The position numbers were made by a program, and so were the translations under genes. DNA of 32,839 bases. Origin: Pelagibacteraceae bacterium (GTDB lineage Bacteria; Pseudomonadota; Alphaproteobacteria; HIMB59; GCA-002718135). A model generated the notes under the pieces. It did no database searches. It worked only from the letters and a program-made list of their open reading frames with translations, and was not told the DNA's origin. Location: positions 1-32,839 of the forward strand of contig JABHWG010000113.1 of assembly GCA_018657885.1 (NCBI GenBank), read 5' to 3'. Every line of letters starts with the position of its first letter. Within the stretch, counting starts at the first letter, position 1. Shown in pieces: positions 1 through 8,667 of this stretch.

Positions 1-1
1 C

Positions 2-772
2 AACTATCCGTGTGACTTTAATAATTCTAATGACTATGTAAGCACGCAAACAAATAATCACAAACGCTCTGATAACCTTATACTCATCAACCCTAAGATG
101 GATAAAACAGAAATAATAAATCATTTAGAGTCTTCAAAAGCTGTAGGCTTTAAGCCTTATAGAACGTATTCAAAAACAGGCGATATCACTAACTGTAAAA
201 TTACAGACTTTCTGCCTGAGCATCAAATTGCAATAGCCAATGAAAAAGGCTTAATTATTATGATGCACTTATCTAAAAAAGATGGAGTAGCTGATGATGA
301 AAATATCAATGACTTAATTTTTCTCAGTGAAAAATACCCTAGTACAAAATGGATATTAGCACACTGTGCAAGAAGCTATTCTGCTTGGGGTATAGAAAAA
401 GCAGCTAAAAAATTAAGAAACTTAAAAAATATTTGGTATGATTGTTCCACAGTTTGTGAATCTGATGCCTTGAATGCCTTGTATACAGGTGTAGGAGTAG
501 ATAGAGTAATGTACGGCTCTGATGATATGATAGGTCCAATGCGAGGAAAATATATATCCTTTGGTATGGCTTGGTCTAATATCAATGAAAATAATCACTC
601 TTTAAAATTAGATCATTGTGATCATAGAATGACTTTTATTCGATATGAACAATTACGAGCAATGAAAAGAGGATCAAGACAAATTGGTCTTTCAGAAAAA
701 CAAAAAAAAGCTTTATTCTATGATACGGCAAAAAATTTAGTAGATAGCGTTAAGTCTAGAAATAAAATTTAA
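2..772 (+). CDS. Amidohydrolase family 2 protein (5'-truncated by window edge)
   Basis: The reading frame is open from base 2 with no start codon in view, so about 256 C-terminal residues of a longer protein are seen; the first in-frame ATG (98) is probably internal. Family traits are a TIM-barrel metal-dependent hydrolase pattern: GFKPYR near the start, a His in IMMHLS, a His in ILAHCAR and the Asp of VMYGSDD near the end of the barrel. These match the later metal and catalytic residues of amidohydrolase family 2; the N-terminal HxH motif would lie outside the window. The substrate cannot be told. The stop codon overlaps the stop of convergent putA by three bases. There is no sign that it belongs to the hyu island. 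Confidence 0.75.
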   Translation, partial: NYPCDFNNSNDYVSTQTNNHKRSDNLILINPKMDKTEIINHLESSKAVGFKPYRTYSKTGDITNCKITDFLPEHQIAIANEKGLIIMMHLSKKDGVADDENINDLIFLSEKYPSTKWILAHCARSYSAWGIEKAAKKLRNLKNIWYDCSTVCESDALNALYTGVGVDRVMYGSDDMIGPMRGKYISFGMAWSNINENNHSLKLDHCDHRMTFIRYEQLRAMKRGSRQIGLSEKQKKALFYDTAKNLVDSVKSRNKI

Positions 773-3700
773 TCTGTAACACTAGATAATAAATCGATGT
801 TACCTCCCATAGCAACAATATTATTTGAGATACTATATTCGTAACAAAACTTCTTTAAATATTCTGGCCCCCCTGCTTTAGGTCCAGTACCAGATTTGTG
901 ATGACCTCCAAAAGGTTGCGAACCAACAACAGCTCCTACAATATTTCTATTTATATATGTGTTTCCTACATTTGTATTTTTAATTACAGTATCAATTACT
1001 TTATCAATTCTACTGTGAATTCCTAAAGTTAAACCATAATTAAGGGAGTCAATCTGACGACACAACTCCAATAAATTTTTTGAATTAAAAGGTAGTACAT
1101 GAAGTACAGGCCCAAATATTTCTTCTTGAACTTCATTGATATTATTAATTTCAATCATTGTTGGGTTTATAAAATTTCCTTCACTATTATTTGAAGTTGA
1201 TTGATATTTTTTTGAAAAATTATTTATATGATTTAGTATTTTTTCTTTTGAAGCTCTATCAATAACGGGACCTACATCAGTTGAAATAAATTCTGGACTA
1301 GCAATAGATAATGAATCAATAGCTCCCTTAAGCATAGTTAAGGTTTTATTATAAACATTCTCTTCAAGACATAATATACGACAAGCAGAACATCTTTGTC
1401 CTGCACTATTAAAAGCTGAATTTACAACATCTTCTACCACATGCTCTGTAAGCGCAGAACTATCAGCAATAAGACAATTAAGTCCCCCAGTCTCAGCAAT
1501 TAAGTTTATTAAATCATCTCTTTCATGAAGTTTTTTTTGAATAATTTTTGCTGTCTCTAATGATCCTGTAAAAACAACATTTTGTAATTTTTTGTTAGAA
1601 AAAATCTTAGGACCTATTTCTTCCCCTTTACCTAATATTAAAGCAGCGGCATTTTTTGGAAGTCCTGCTTTTAATAAAAGATTAAAAATTACATAACTAA
1701 GATTAGAGGTTTGTTCAGCGGGTTTAGCTATAGTTACATTACCACAAACCAATGCTGCAATCATTTGCCCAACAAAAATAGCTATAGGGAAATTCCAAGG
1801 ACTTATTACACACGTTAACCCTCTTGCTTTTAATTTATAAATATTTTTTTCACCGGTGGGACCAGGTAAATTTTTTTCTTGAAAAATTATTTTAGCTTCT
1901 TCTGCATAATATCTACAAAAATCAACCGCCTCGCGTATATCAGCAATTGAATCTTGAATTGTTTTGCCAGCTTCTTTTACACAACACGATACAAGTGTAT
2001 GATAGTTACTTTCAAGTAAATTGGCAAATTTATTAACAATATCAACTCTTTTATCAAGATGTGTATTTTTCCACTCTTTGCTATATGATGTAAGATTTTC
2101 AATAGCCTCCTTAATAATATTTTCATCTGCATAAGAGGTCTCACCGATAATTTTTGAGTTATTATAAGGAGATACAATAATCTCTTTAATGTCAGTAACT
2201 TTGTCAGTGCCATTTACAACAGAATTTGATTTAACATTTTCAATTTTTTGTAAATTAGTAAAAAATTCTATATTTTTTTCTTCTGTTAAATCAATTCCAA
2301 CAGAGTTTTTTCTACCAACAAAAATATTTTCTGGTTTATTAATTTGATTTTGATCAATTTTATTAATTTTTGATAAAGGAGACTGAATTAAGCTATCTAT
2401 ATCAGCATTCTTTTTATTTAATTGATGAATGAATGATGTATTTGCACCATTCTCTAGTAGCCTTCTTACTAGATAAGGGAGAAGATCATTATATCCACCA
2501 ACTGGAGCATACACTCTGCAAAAAAAATTAGTTTTGTTGGTAAAATGATTATAAATCTCATCACCCATTCCGTGTAATTTTTGAAATTCATGAGGTTTCG
2601 TCATAAATAACTGCTGAACATAGGCGATTGTAAAAGCATTGTGTGTTGCAAATTGAGGAAATATATTATGTGAATTTGCAAGTATGTGAGCACATTTTAA
2701 GTACGATAAATCTGTTATAAATTTTTTTGTAAAAACTGGATAATTTTCTAATCCCTTTTCTTGAGCAAGCTTTATTTCTGTATCCCAGTATGCACCCTTT
2801 ACAAGACGGACATTCATTTTTTTATTTAACTTTTTCAATTTAGTGTCAAGCCACTTCAAAACAAATATGGAGCGTTGTTGATATGCTTGAACAGCTATAC
2901 CAAAGCCAGAATAATGATTATCTATGACATTGGTATTCAGAATCTCTTCCACCATAAATAATGATAAGTTTAAACGATCTGCTTCCTCAGCATCAAAACA
3001 AATATCGACATTTACTTTTTTTGCGAGCTCAATTAGTTCAAATAATTTTGGTAATAACTCTTTTCTAAGTAAGTCCAATTTGCTACGCTCATAACGAGGA
3101 TGTATAGCAGATAATTTAATAGATATACTATGTTTTTTTTCAGTGGATGATTCTCCTATCACCTTAATAGCATTTTTGTAATTTTCAAAGTACTTGTCTG
3201 CATCATCATAAGTTCTAGCGCCTTCGCCGAGCATATCAAATGAATAAGCATAAATAGATCCCTCTAATTTCGAGGAGAGTTTTGATGCCCTTTTTATATC
3301 TTTTTCAAAAATAAATTGCTTTGCAAGTATATTAATTGATTGCTTGATGACTGATCGTAAAACAGGTTTACTAATATTTTTTAATACCGATATAAATATA
3401 TCAGTTTCTTTTAGTTCATCTTGCTTCAGGATTTTTCCAGTCATTAAAAAAGCAATAGAAGAAATATTTACAAAAATATTATTGTCATTCTTTATGTGAT
3501 CCTTCCACTTACCTGATGGTATTTTGTCTTCTATTAAATCGTTAATAGTTTTATTATCAGGAATTCTAAGCAGTGCTTCTGCTAGACACATTAGTACTAT
3601 TCCCTCTGAACTAGATAAATCATATTCGTGCATTAATTTTTCAAATGCGTTATATGAATTGTATTCTTTTGCGGACTCGATTATTTTTTTAGCTCGATCT

Positions 3701-3807
3701 TGAATTTCTTTATCATTTGATATTAGATAACTGGAAATCTCTGGAACTAAATAATCATGTGTCAGGGTAACTTGATCCGTAAATTTATTATTAAATATAT
3801 CTTTCAT
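769..3807 (-). CDS. putA: Bifunctional proline dehydrogenase / L-glutamate gamma-semialdehyde dehydrogenase
   Basis: PutA oxidises proline to glutamate in two steps: FAD-dependent proline dehydrogenase, then NAD-dependent aldehyde dehydrogenase. The ATG at 3807 is preferred over the TTG at 3816, giving 1012 residues. The dehydrogenase barrel shows SIKLSAIHPRYE (about 228-240), VRLVKGAYWD (about 334-343) and the substrate-binding YLVRRLLENG (Arg-Arg about 448-449). The aldehyde dehydrogenase half shows SPWNFP, FTGS, the general base Glu in AETGG (about 772) and the catalytic Cys in GQRCSA (about 806). It lacks the N-terminal ribbon-helix-helix domain of E. coli PutA and the long C-terminal extension, so it resembles the minimal type A enzymes of about 1000 residues. 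Regulation therefore probably rests on the divergent Lrp-family gene. Confidence 0.96.
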   Translation of the reverse strand: MKDIFNNKFTDQVTLTHDYLVPEISSYLISNDKEIQDRAKKIIESAKEYNSYNAFEKLMHEYDLSSSEGIVLMCLAEALLRIPDNKTINDLIEDKIPSGKWKDHIKNDNNIFVNISSIAFLMTGKILKQDELKETDIFISVLKNISKPVLRSVIKQSINILAKQFIFEKDIKRASKLSSKLEGSIYAYSFDMLGEGARTYDDADKYFENYKNAIKVIGESSTEKKHSISIKLSAIHPRYERSKLDLLRKELLPKLFELIELAKKVNVDICFDAEEADRLNLSLFMVEEILNTNVIDNHYSGFGIAVQAYQQRSIFVLKWLDTKLKKLNKKMNVRLVKGAYWDTEIKLAQEKGLENYPVFTKKFITDLSYLKCAHILANSHNIFPQFATHNAFTIAYVQQLFMTKPHEFQKLHGMGDEIYNHFTNKTNFFCRVYAPVGGYNDLLPYLVRRLLENGANTSFIHQLNKKNADIDSLIQSPLSKINKIDQNQINKPENIFVGRKNSVGIDLTEEKNIEFFTNLQKIENVKSNSVVNGTDKVTDIKEIIVSPYNNSKIIGETSYADENIIKEAIENLTSYSKEWKNTHLDKRVDIVNKFANLLESNYHTLVSCCVKEAGKTIQDSIADIREAVDFCRYYAEEAKIIFQEKNLPGPTGEKNIYKLKARGLTCVISPWNFPIAIFVGQMIAALVCGNVTIAKPAEQTSNLSYVIFNLLLKAGLPKNAAALILGKGEEIGPKIFSNKKLQNVVFTGSLETAKIIQKKLHERDDLINLIAETGGLNCLIADSSALTEHVVEDVVNSAFNSAGQRCSACRILCLEENVYNKTLTMLKGAIDSLSIASPEFISTDVGPVIDRASKEKILNHINNFSKKYQSTSNNSEGNFINPTMIEINNINEVQEEIFGPVLHVLPFNSKNLLELCRQIDSLNYGLTLGIHSRIDKVIDTVIKNTNVGNTYINRNIVGAVVGSQPFGGHHKSGTGPKAGGPEYLKKFCYEYSISNNIVAMGGNIDLLSSVTD

Positions 3808-3826
3808 TTTTAGCAATATAGCTGTT

Positions 3827-3914
3827 ATTCTACAATAATTTGCTCGTAAAAATTTACTGTTAAATTAAAAATATTAGAATTTATTACTGTTAATATGTAT
3901 AATATTGATATAAT
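3827..3914. promoter_or_regulatory. putA / Lrp-family divergent promoter region with a 30-bp-spaced direct repeat
   Basis: The 143-bp gap between the divergent genes holds two identical copies of TTACTGTTAA, at 3854-3863 and 3884-3893, starting exactly 30 bp apart (about three helical turns, so on one DNA face). For the regulator there are two perfect TATAAT boxes, at 3898-3903 and 3909-3914, without a good -35. For putA a TAGAAT box on the minus strand lies at 3827-3832, and its -35 position overlaps the nearer repeat. Weak -35 elements plus phased repeats fit an activator such as PutR. The repeats are seen directly; their operator role is inferred. Confidence 0.5.
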
Positions 3915-3950
3915 CTCTTGTTAAAATATATAAATACAAGAATATTTATT

Positions 3951-4388
3951 GTGATTGATAAAATAGATGAACAAATAATTAAGCTAGTGGCCAAAAATGG
4001 TCGCATAAAATTAAGTGATTTAGCAAAACAAGTAAATTTATCTATATCGCCGTGCCAGGCACGTTTAAAAAAATTAGAAGATCTGAAATATATTTTAGGT
4101 TACCACGCAAGAGTAAACTATGAGCAAATGCAAAAAGCTCATGTGGCATTTGTTCAAGTAGTGTTGTCTGACACAAGAGCTAGTGCATTAGAAAATTTTA
4201 ATAGAGAGGTGAGTAAACTGGACAGTATTGAACAATGTCATATGATAGCAGGAAGTTTTGATTATTTATTAAAAGTCAGAACAAAAAATATAAAAGAATA
4301 TAGAATACTTTTATCTGAAAAAATTTCATCTCTTCCAAATGTATCATCGACATCAACTTTTGTGTCAATGGAATCTGTTAAAGATTAA
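3951..4388 (+). CDS. Lrp/AsnC family transcriptional regulator, probable PutR
   Basis: A 145-residue one-domain-pair regulator. An N-terminal winged helix-turn-helix (DKIDEQIIKLVAKNGRIKLS, then LAKQVNLSISPCQARLKKLE) is followed by a ligand-sensing RAM domain (FVQVVLSD, and QCHMIAGSFDYLLKVRTK). The GTG at 3951 is chosen over the TTG at 3918 because it places the typical IDxxDxxII start at residue 2 and leaves a short leader after the TATAAT at 3909-3914; the TTG would lie on or before that transcription start. Lrp-type PutR proteins divergent from putA activate it with proline in several alphaproteobacteria, which is the basis for the functional call. Its stop lies two bases from the stop of the convergent DUF917 gene. 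Confidence 0.88.
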   Translation: MIDKIDEQIIKLVAKNGRIKLSDLAKQVNLSISPCQARLKKLEDLKYILGYHARVNYEQMQKAHVAFVQVVLSDTRASALENFNREVSKLDSIEQCHMIAGSFDYLLKVRTKNIKEYRILLSEKISSLPNVSSTSTFVSMESVKD

Positions 4389-4390
4389 AT

Positions 4391-5455
4391 TTATAAAGGT
4401 TGATATTTAATATCGTATTTAAAATATTTAGGACCAACTAAATCTATTGCTTCTTTTGATCGCCAAATTGGATCACAAGGAAGGCCTAATACATTTACTG
4501 AAAGACCGTACTTCATCACCTCAGTTGTTACTGGCTCACCTGTGTTTGCATCAAACAAACAAATTAAATCAGGTGTGGTTGCTAATACTTTATCTCCTTC
4601 CATTGCAATCAAGAATTCATTTTGAAAATCAAGTTTCGCGTTTCTTCCTGCAAAATCTCCTATACCTTCTAACTTTACGACTCCTCTTGTAAAACCTTCA
4701 CCTGCAGTTCTTTCAACATCTCTAACTCTAGCTTGAAATAAATGTTTTCCTTTCAATTCTTTTGCAAGTACTTGATATGCATTGAAAGAATGTTCCTTTA
4801 CAACACAACCGATATAATGAATTAAGGATAAACTATTTTTAATTAAATATTTTTTACACTCTTTAGCTGTCACTGGATATAAGCTCACCATAGCAGAACC
4901 GCCCATTTGAATTGTCAATGCTCTTGCTAATTTTTCTGTCCATTGATTACTGATAGTGTCAAATGTAGCCCCATTTCCTTTGTCATCAATCATTGCCATC
5001 GGAGTAGCTTTAATGCCACCTAATGTGAATGATACCATTTGTAATTCAGGAAATGCTCTACCCATTGCATCTCCGTCGACTATTGGTAAACCTAATTTTG
5101 CTGCAGCAACAAATGGAATAGTGGAGTTTAAACCACCTGCTTCAATGCATAAAATTGCAGCTACTTTTTTTTGCATTAATTTTTCCATCATCGAAACAAG
5201 TTGGGTAAATTCATTTCCAGAAGGAAATTTTTCCATCATGACTGTAGGTGCTCCCATCATCGCTATTGGAAGTATCAGCGCATCATCATCAAGTGTTTCA
5301 ACTTCTATTACTTTTACAGGATCAGCAGTTTCTAGACATTGATTAGTCATTAATCTTCCAACATAAGGATCTCCACCGCCTCCTGACCCAAGCACAGCTC
5401 CTCCAATCGCGATTGCTTCTAATTTATCTTTATCAACTGATGTAATTTTTTTCAT
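4391..5455 (-). CDS. DUF917 family protein
   Basis: A 354-residue cytoplasmic protein whose N-terminal glycine-rich stretch LGSGGGGDPYVGRL and later IEAGGLNS and DGDAMGRAFPE segments are characteristic of DUF917. Family members are often encoded beside HyuA-like genes, and one is found immediately upstream here, four bases away (5460-7001). It is the last gene of the six-gene minus-strand hyu operon. The biochemical role is not established. An inference from context is that it acts with the short HyuA-like protein as a two-part ATP-using enzyme, parallel to HyuA plus HyuB. No signal peptide or membrane segment is apparent. Confidence 0.85.
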   Translation of the reverse strand: MKKITSVDKDKLEAIAIGGAVLGSGGGGDPYVGRLMTNQCLETADPVKVIEVETLDDDALILPIAMMGAPTVMMEKFPSGNEFTQLVSMMEKLMQKKVAAILCIEAGGLNSTIPFVAAAKLGLPIVDGDAMGRAFPELQMVSFTLGGIKATPMAMIDDKGNGATFDTISNQWTEKLARALTIQMGGSAMVSLYPVTAKECKKYLIKNSLSLIHYIGCVVKEHSFNAYQVLAKELKGKHLFQARVRDVERTAGEGFTRGVVKLEGIGDFAGRNAKLDFQNEFLIAMEGDKVLATTPDLICLFDANTGEPVTTEVMKYGLSVNVLGLPCDPIWRSKEAIDLVGPKYFKYDIKYQPL

Positions 5456-5459
5456 TTAA

Positions 5460-7001
5460 TTATTTATTCTCCATCTTAAGATCACCAACAACAGTAACAT
5501 TTATTAATAAATTCTTACCTGGTAAATATGATAATGGCATATCGGACACTGCCAACAAATTAATCGTATCTGGATTGGCATTTCTTTTTATAGCAAGATT
5601 GGTTGCCTCATCTGTAACTTGTTTTATAGCAGTCTCCCTATCAATCTTGTCATCAATCAATATAACTTTTGATACTTGACCGCTGACCTGAGCTATTGCA
5701 GCACCAACTGCATTGGCTAAATCATTATGAGGTGGTTTTATAACATTCAGACCATCAATTTCATTATCAAGCATAACACTTCCACCACCAACAGCAATAA
5801 CAGGTATTTTTTCACTTGAAGTTCTTGCTCTCGCAACTTTATCTTCAACCATTTGATCCATTAAATTAATTATATTTTTTTTATTTTTTATTTCAGGAGC
5901 TTCTTTTGTACCTATCTTACATCTCCCATAAGAAACTGCTACATCACTTGCTGTAAGCACATCTCCTCCAAAAACTTTTGCCTTATCTGTTAATTCATGT
6001 CCAACTGATTGAGGACCTACTGTAATCTTCTCAGTATCAATTATAGAACCTCCTCCTAGCCCAAAACTGATTACATCTGGCATAGAAAAATTTGTTCTAA
6101 CATCTGCTACAGTAACATAAGTACCTGCTTGTCTAGGAAACCCATCCTTTACTTCTCCTACGTCAGTAGTAGTGCCTCCAACATCTACAACAAGTGCATT
6201 TTTTTCTTTAGATAAAAAAGCTGCGCCTCTCATTGAGTTGGTAGGTCCACAAGCAAAAGTAAGTACTGGTGAATCTATTACTTCAGAGGATTGAATTAGG
6301 GTACCATCATTTCTAGTAAAAAACATTGAGCATTTAAAATTCATTTTATTACGAAGTTCGTCAAATGACTCTACAACTTCTTTTGCTAATGGTTTTAAAG
6401 TTGCATTGATTAGGGTGGCGTTTTCTCTTTCTAACAATCCCATTCCACCAATATTTTTACTAAGAGAAACTTGTATATTTGGTGAATTTTTTTTTATTAT
6501 GTCAAAAGCTTCTTGCTCCATATCACCTCTCACTGTCGCAAAGACTGAACTTATGGCAATTTGATCACACCCTGCTTTTATTAATTCATTCAATGCAATA
6601 ATTATTTCTTTTTCATCTAATTTTGAAATCTCACTTCCATCCATTTCAAAACCACCTTTAACTAGTTGAAATTTTCCATTCATAGAATCAACTAATTCTT
6701 TTGGCCAATCAGCAAAAGGTAAAATAGACCCACCTGAAGGTAAACAAATTCTAATCAATCCTGTTTTAGCTAATTTTTTTCTTTGGACTATCGCATTTAC
6801 AAAATGAGTAGTGCCCACAATTAAGGCCTCAACATCTTTTGATTCTGTTTTAGCTTGATTAAGGGCAGCTGTAATTGCGTTTTCTACACCAGATAAAATA
6901 TCTTTAGTTGTAGGACTTTTTGCACCCCCTAAAAATTTTTCTGATTGCATTACTACTGCATCAGTATTTGTGCCTCCAACATCTACACCAATTCTTATCA
7001 T
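5460..7001 (-). CDS. Short hydantoinase/oxoprolinase (HyuA-like) protein, DUF917-associated type
   Basis: A 513-residue protein with the ASKHA-type (actin-like ATPase) signatures of HyuA: DVGGTNTDAVVM at the N terminus, the conserved HFVNAIVQRKKL segment, a second phosphate-binding loop VVDVGGTTTDVGEV, and GLGGGSII. It is some 170 residues shorter than the two full HyuA proteins nearby and lacks the long C-terminal domain that follows the FGGxG motif in those. This shorter type is usually paired with DUF917 rather than HyuB. It lies seven bases after hyuB2 and four bases before the DUF917 gene, so it is almost certainly co-transcribed with both. The substrate is unknown. Confidence 0.85.
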   Translation of the reverse strand: MIRIGVDVGGTNTDAVVMQSEKFLGGAKSPTTKDILSGVENAITAALNQAKTESKDVEALIVGTTHFVNAIVQRKKLAKTGLIRICLPSGGSILPFADWPKELVDSMNGKFQLVKGGFEMDGSEISKLDEKEIIIALNELIKAGCDQIAISSVFATVRGDMEQEAFDIIKKNSPNIQVSLSKNIGGMGLLERENATLINATLKPLAKEVVESFDELRNKMNFKCSMFFTRNDGTLIQSSEVIDSPVLTFACGPTNSMRGAAFLSKEKNALVVDVGGTTTDVGEVKDGFPRQAGTYVTVADVRTNFSMPDVISFGLGGGSIIDTEKITVGPQSVGHELTDKAKVFGGDVLTASDVAVSYGRCKIGTKEAPEIKNKKNIINLMDQMVEDKVARARTSSEKIPVIAVGGGSVMLDNEIDGLNVIKPPHNDLANAVGAAIAQVSGQVSKVILIDDKIDRETAIKQVTDEATNLAIKRNANPDTINLLAVSDMPLSYLPGKNLLINVTVVGDLKMENK

Positions 7002-7008
7002 TTATAAT

Positions 7009-8667
7009 TTATTTTTTATAACCGTAATATTTTTTTGCCTGTTCCTTAGTTATATATTGGTTTAGCAAATCACTTTTAATCATTTCTTTATTTCTTTTTT
7101 TAGGATCCCCAAAACCTCCACCATTACCAGTATAAATTCTTACAATATCACCTGGTTCTAAACCTAATCCAGTAACCACAGAATATTTTTCAATTTTTTT
7201 GTTTTTTCTAATTACCTCAATGTAGTTAGCACTTCCTTCTCTTCCTTTATTAAGCGACCATGGCAATGTTTTTGATCTTGTATAAGCAACTGAAACCCAT
7301 GCATTTTTTGATCTAACACGATAATCCATAATAATACCTTTGCCGCCATTGAATTTTCCTTCACCACCTTCTTGGTTGTTAAGTCTCATTTGATTAACAT
7401 ACAAACCATGTCTTGCCTCATGAATTTCTGCAGGAGTATTAAAAGTATCACCATGAAAGGCAGAAAAATTTGCACTCATTCCATCACCTGCAGCAGAAGC
7501 ACCCCATCCACCAATTTGAGGTTCGATAATAATAAAAGGTTCATTCGTATCAGGATGTGTACCTCCCATAAATGTCCCACATATAGAAGCAAAACTTCCA
7601 GCTGTTGATTTATCTGGATTAAGATGTGAGATTGTTTTCCAAATTAAATCATACGATCTAATATCAGTTTCATAATAAATACCTTGAGCTGCAGGTCTTA
7701 TTGGATTGAACATTGATCCTTCATCACAAATAACTTTAAGCGGTCTAAAAGTTCCAGCATTACAAATAAAATCACTTGAAGTAACGCCCTTGAAAGCCAT
7801 TTGAGCTGATACAACTGTCCCATCATAAGATGCATTATTAGGACCTGTGTCTTGTACTGGATTATTTCTTAAATCTACAATAAATTCTTTATTGGTAATT
7901 GTTACTTTTACTTGGATTTTTTTTCCATTATCCAAATAATCTTCTCCATAATACGTTCCATTTTTTAATTTTTTTAATGAATCTAATGATGAATTCTCTC
8001 CATATTCCATAAAAAGATCAACTGATTTTTCAAAAGTATCTCTGCCATATTTTTCTGATATATCCTTAATTCTTTTCTCTCCAACTCTTATGGATGCGAT
8101 TGCAGCCCACATGTCTCCTTTTGTATACTGAGGCACTCTACTATTAGAAATAATAATATCGATAACTGATTGAATTGGTTTTCCTTGATTAAATAATTTA
8201 ATAACTGGCAATTGTAATCCCTCTTGAAATATTTCTGTTGCATCTGCAGATATTCCACCTGGTGCCATTCCACCTAAATCAGGCCAATGTGCTATGTTTG
8301 CAGTCCATGCAATTCTTTTTTTTCCCGAGAAAACAGGCATCACAACTATAACATCATTTAAATGGGTTACCCCTCCATTATATGGGTCATTGGTTGCGAA
8401 AATATCTCCAGGATTTATATCCTTATCATCAAATTTTTTTAAAACTGCCTGAACAGCCTTATCACACATTGCAATAAAAGCTGGAATACCAGCACCTGAA
8501 GCAGCTATGTTTCCATTTGAATCAGTTACTGCAGTTCCAAAATCTAATACTTCATATATTATTGAACTCATTGCTGTTTTTCTCATTGCAATAAACATTT
8601 CATCACAAGCAGCTTGTAATGAGCTCTGAATTATTTCTACAGTAATCGGATCAATTTTTTTTGCCAT
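7009..8667 (-). CDS. hyuB: Hydantoinase B / oxoprolinase family protein (hyuB2)
   Basis: A 552-residue B subunit of the ATP-dependent HyuAB superfamily, which hydrolyses cyclic amides or carboxylates ketones after phosphorylation by the A subunit. It keeps the metal-site pattern Asp42, His102, Asp105 and His127 (VLDF, THLND, IAHWPD), with spacing like that reported for the caprolactamase B subunit. Other hallmarks are the N-terminal DPITVEIIQSSL and the C-terminal GNGGGFGDP. It belongs to a different subfamily from the other two B proteins here (shorter N terminus, NDPYNGGVTH in place of NSPYGTGSH). Its ATG overlaps the stop of hyuA2 by one base, so hyuA2 (8667-10739) is the obvious partner. 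Confidence 0.92.
   Translation of the reverse strand: MAKKIDPITVEIIQSSLQAACDEMFIAMRKTAMSSIIYEVLDFGTAVTDSNGNIAASGAGIPAFIAMCDKAVQAVLKKFDDKDINPGDIFATNDPYNGGVTHLNDVIVVMPVFSGKKRIAWTANIAHWPDLGGMAPGGISADATEIFQEGLQLPVIKLFNQGKPIQSVIDIIISNSRVPQYTKGDMWAAIASIRVGEKRIKDISEKYGRDTFEKSVDLFMEYGENSSLDSLKKLKNGTYYGEDYLDNGKKIQVKVTITNKEFIVDLRNNPVQDTGPNNASYDGTVVSAQMAFKGVTSSDFICNAGTFRPLKVICDEGSMFNPIRPAAQGIYYETDIRSYDLIWKTISHLNPDKSTAGSFASICGTFMGGTHPDTNEPFIIIEPQIGGWGASAAGDGMSANFSAFHGDTFNTPAEIHEARHGLYVNQMRLNNQEGGEGKFNGGKGIIMDYRVRSKNAWVSVAYTRSKTLPWSLNKGREGSANYIEVIRKNKKIEKYSVVTGLGLEPGDIVRIYTGNGGGFGDPKKRNKEMIKSDLLNQYITKEQAKKYYGYKK

Noticed and set aside
98-100. ATG at 98 as the start of the first gene
   Set aside because: The frame stays open to base 2 with amidohydrolase-like sequence only partly covered, and the family's N-terminal metal motif is missing, so the gene begins before the window.
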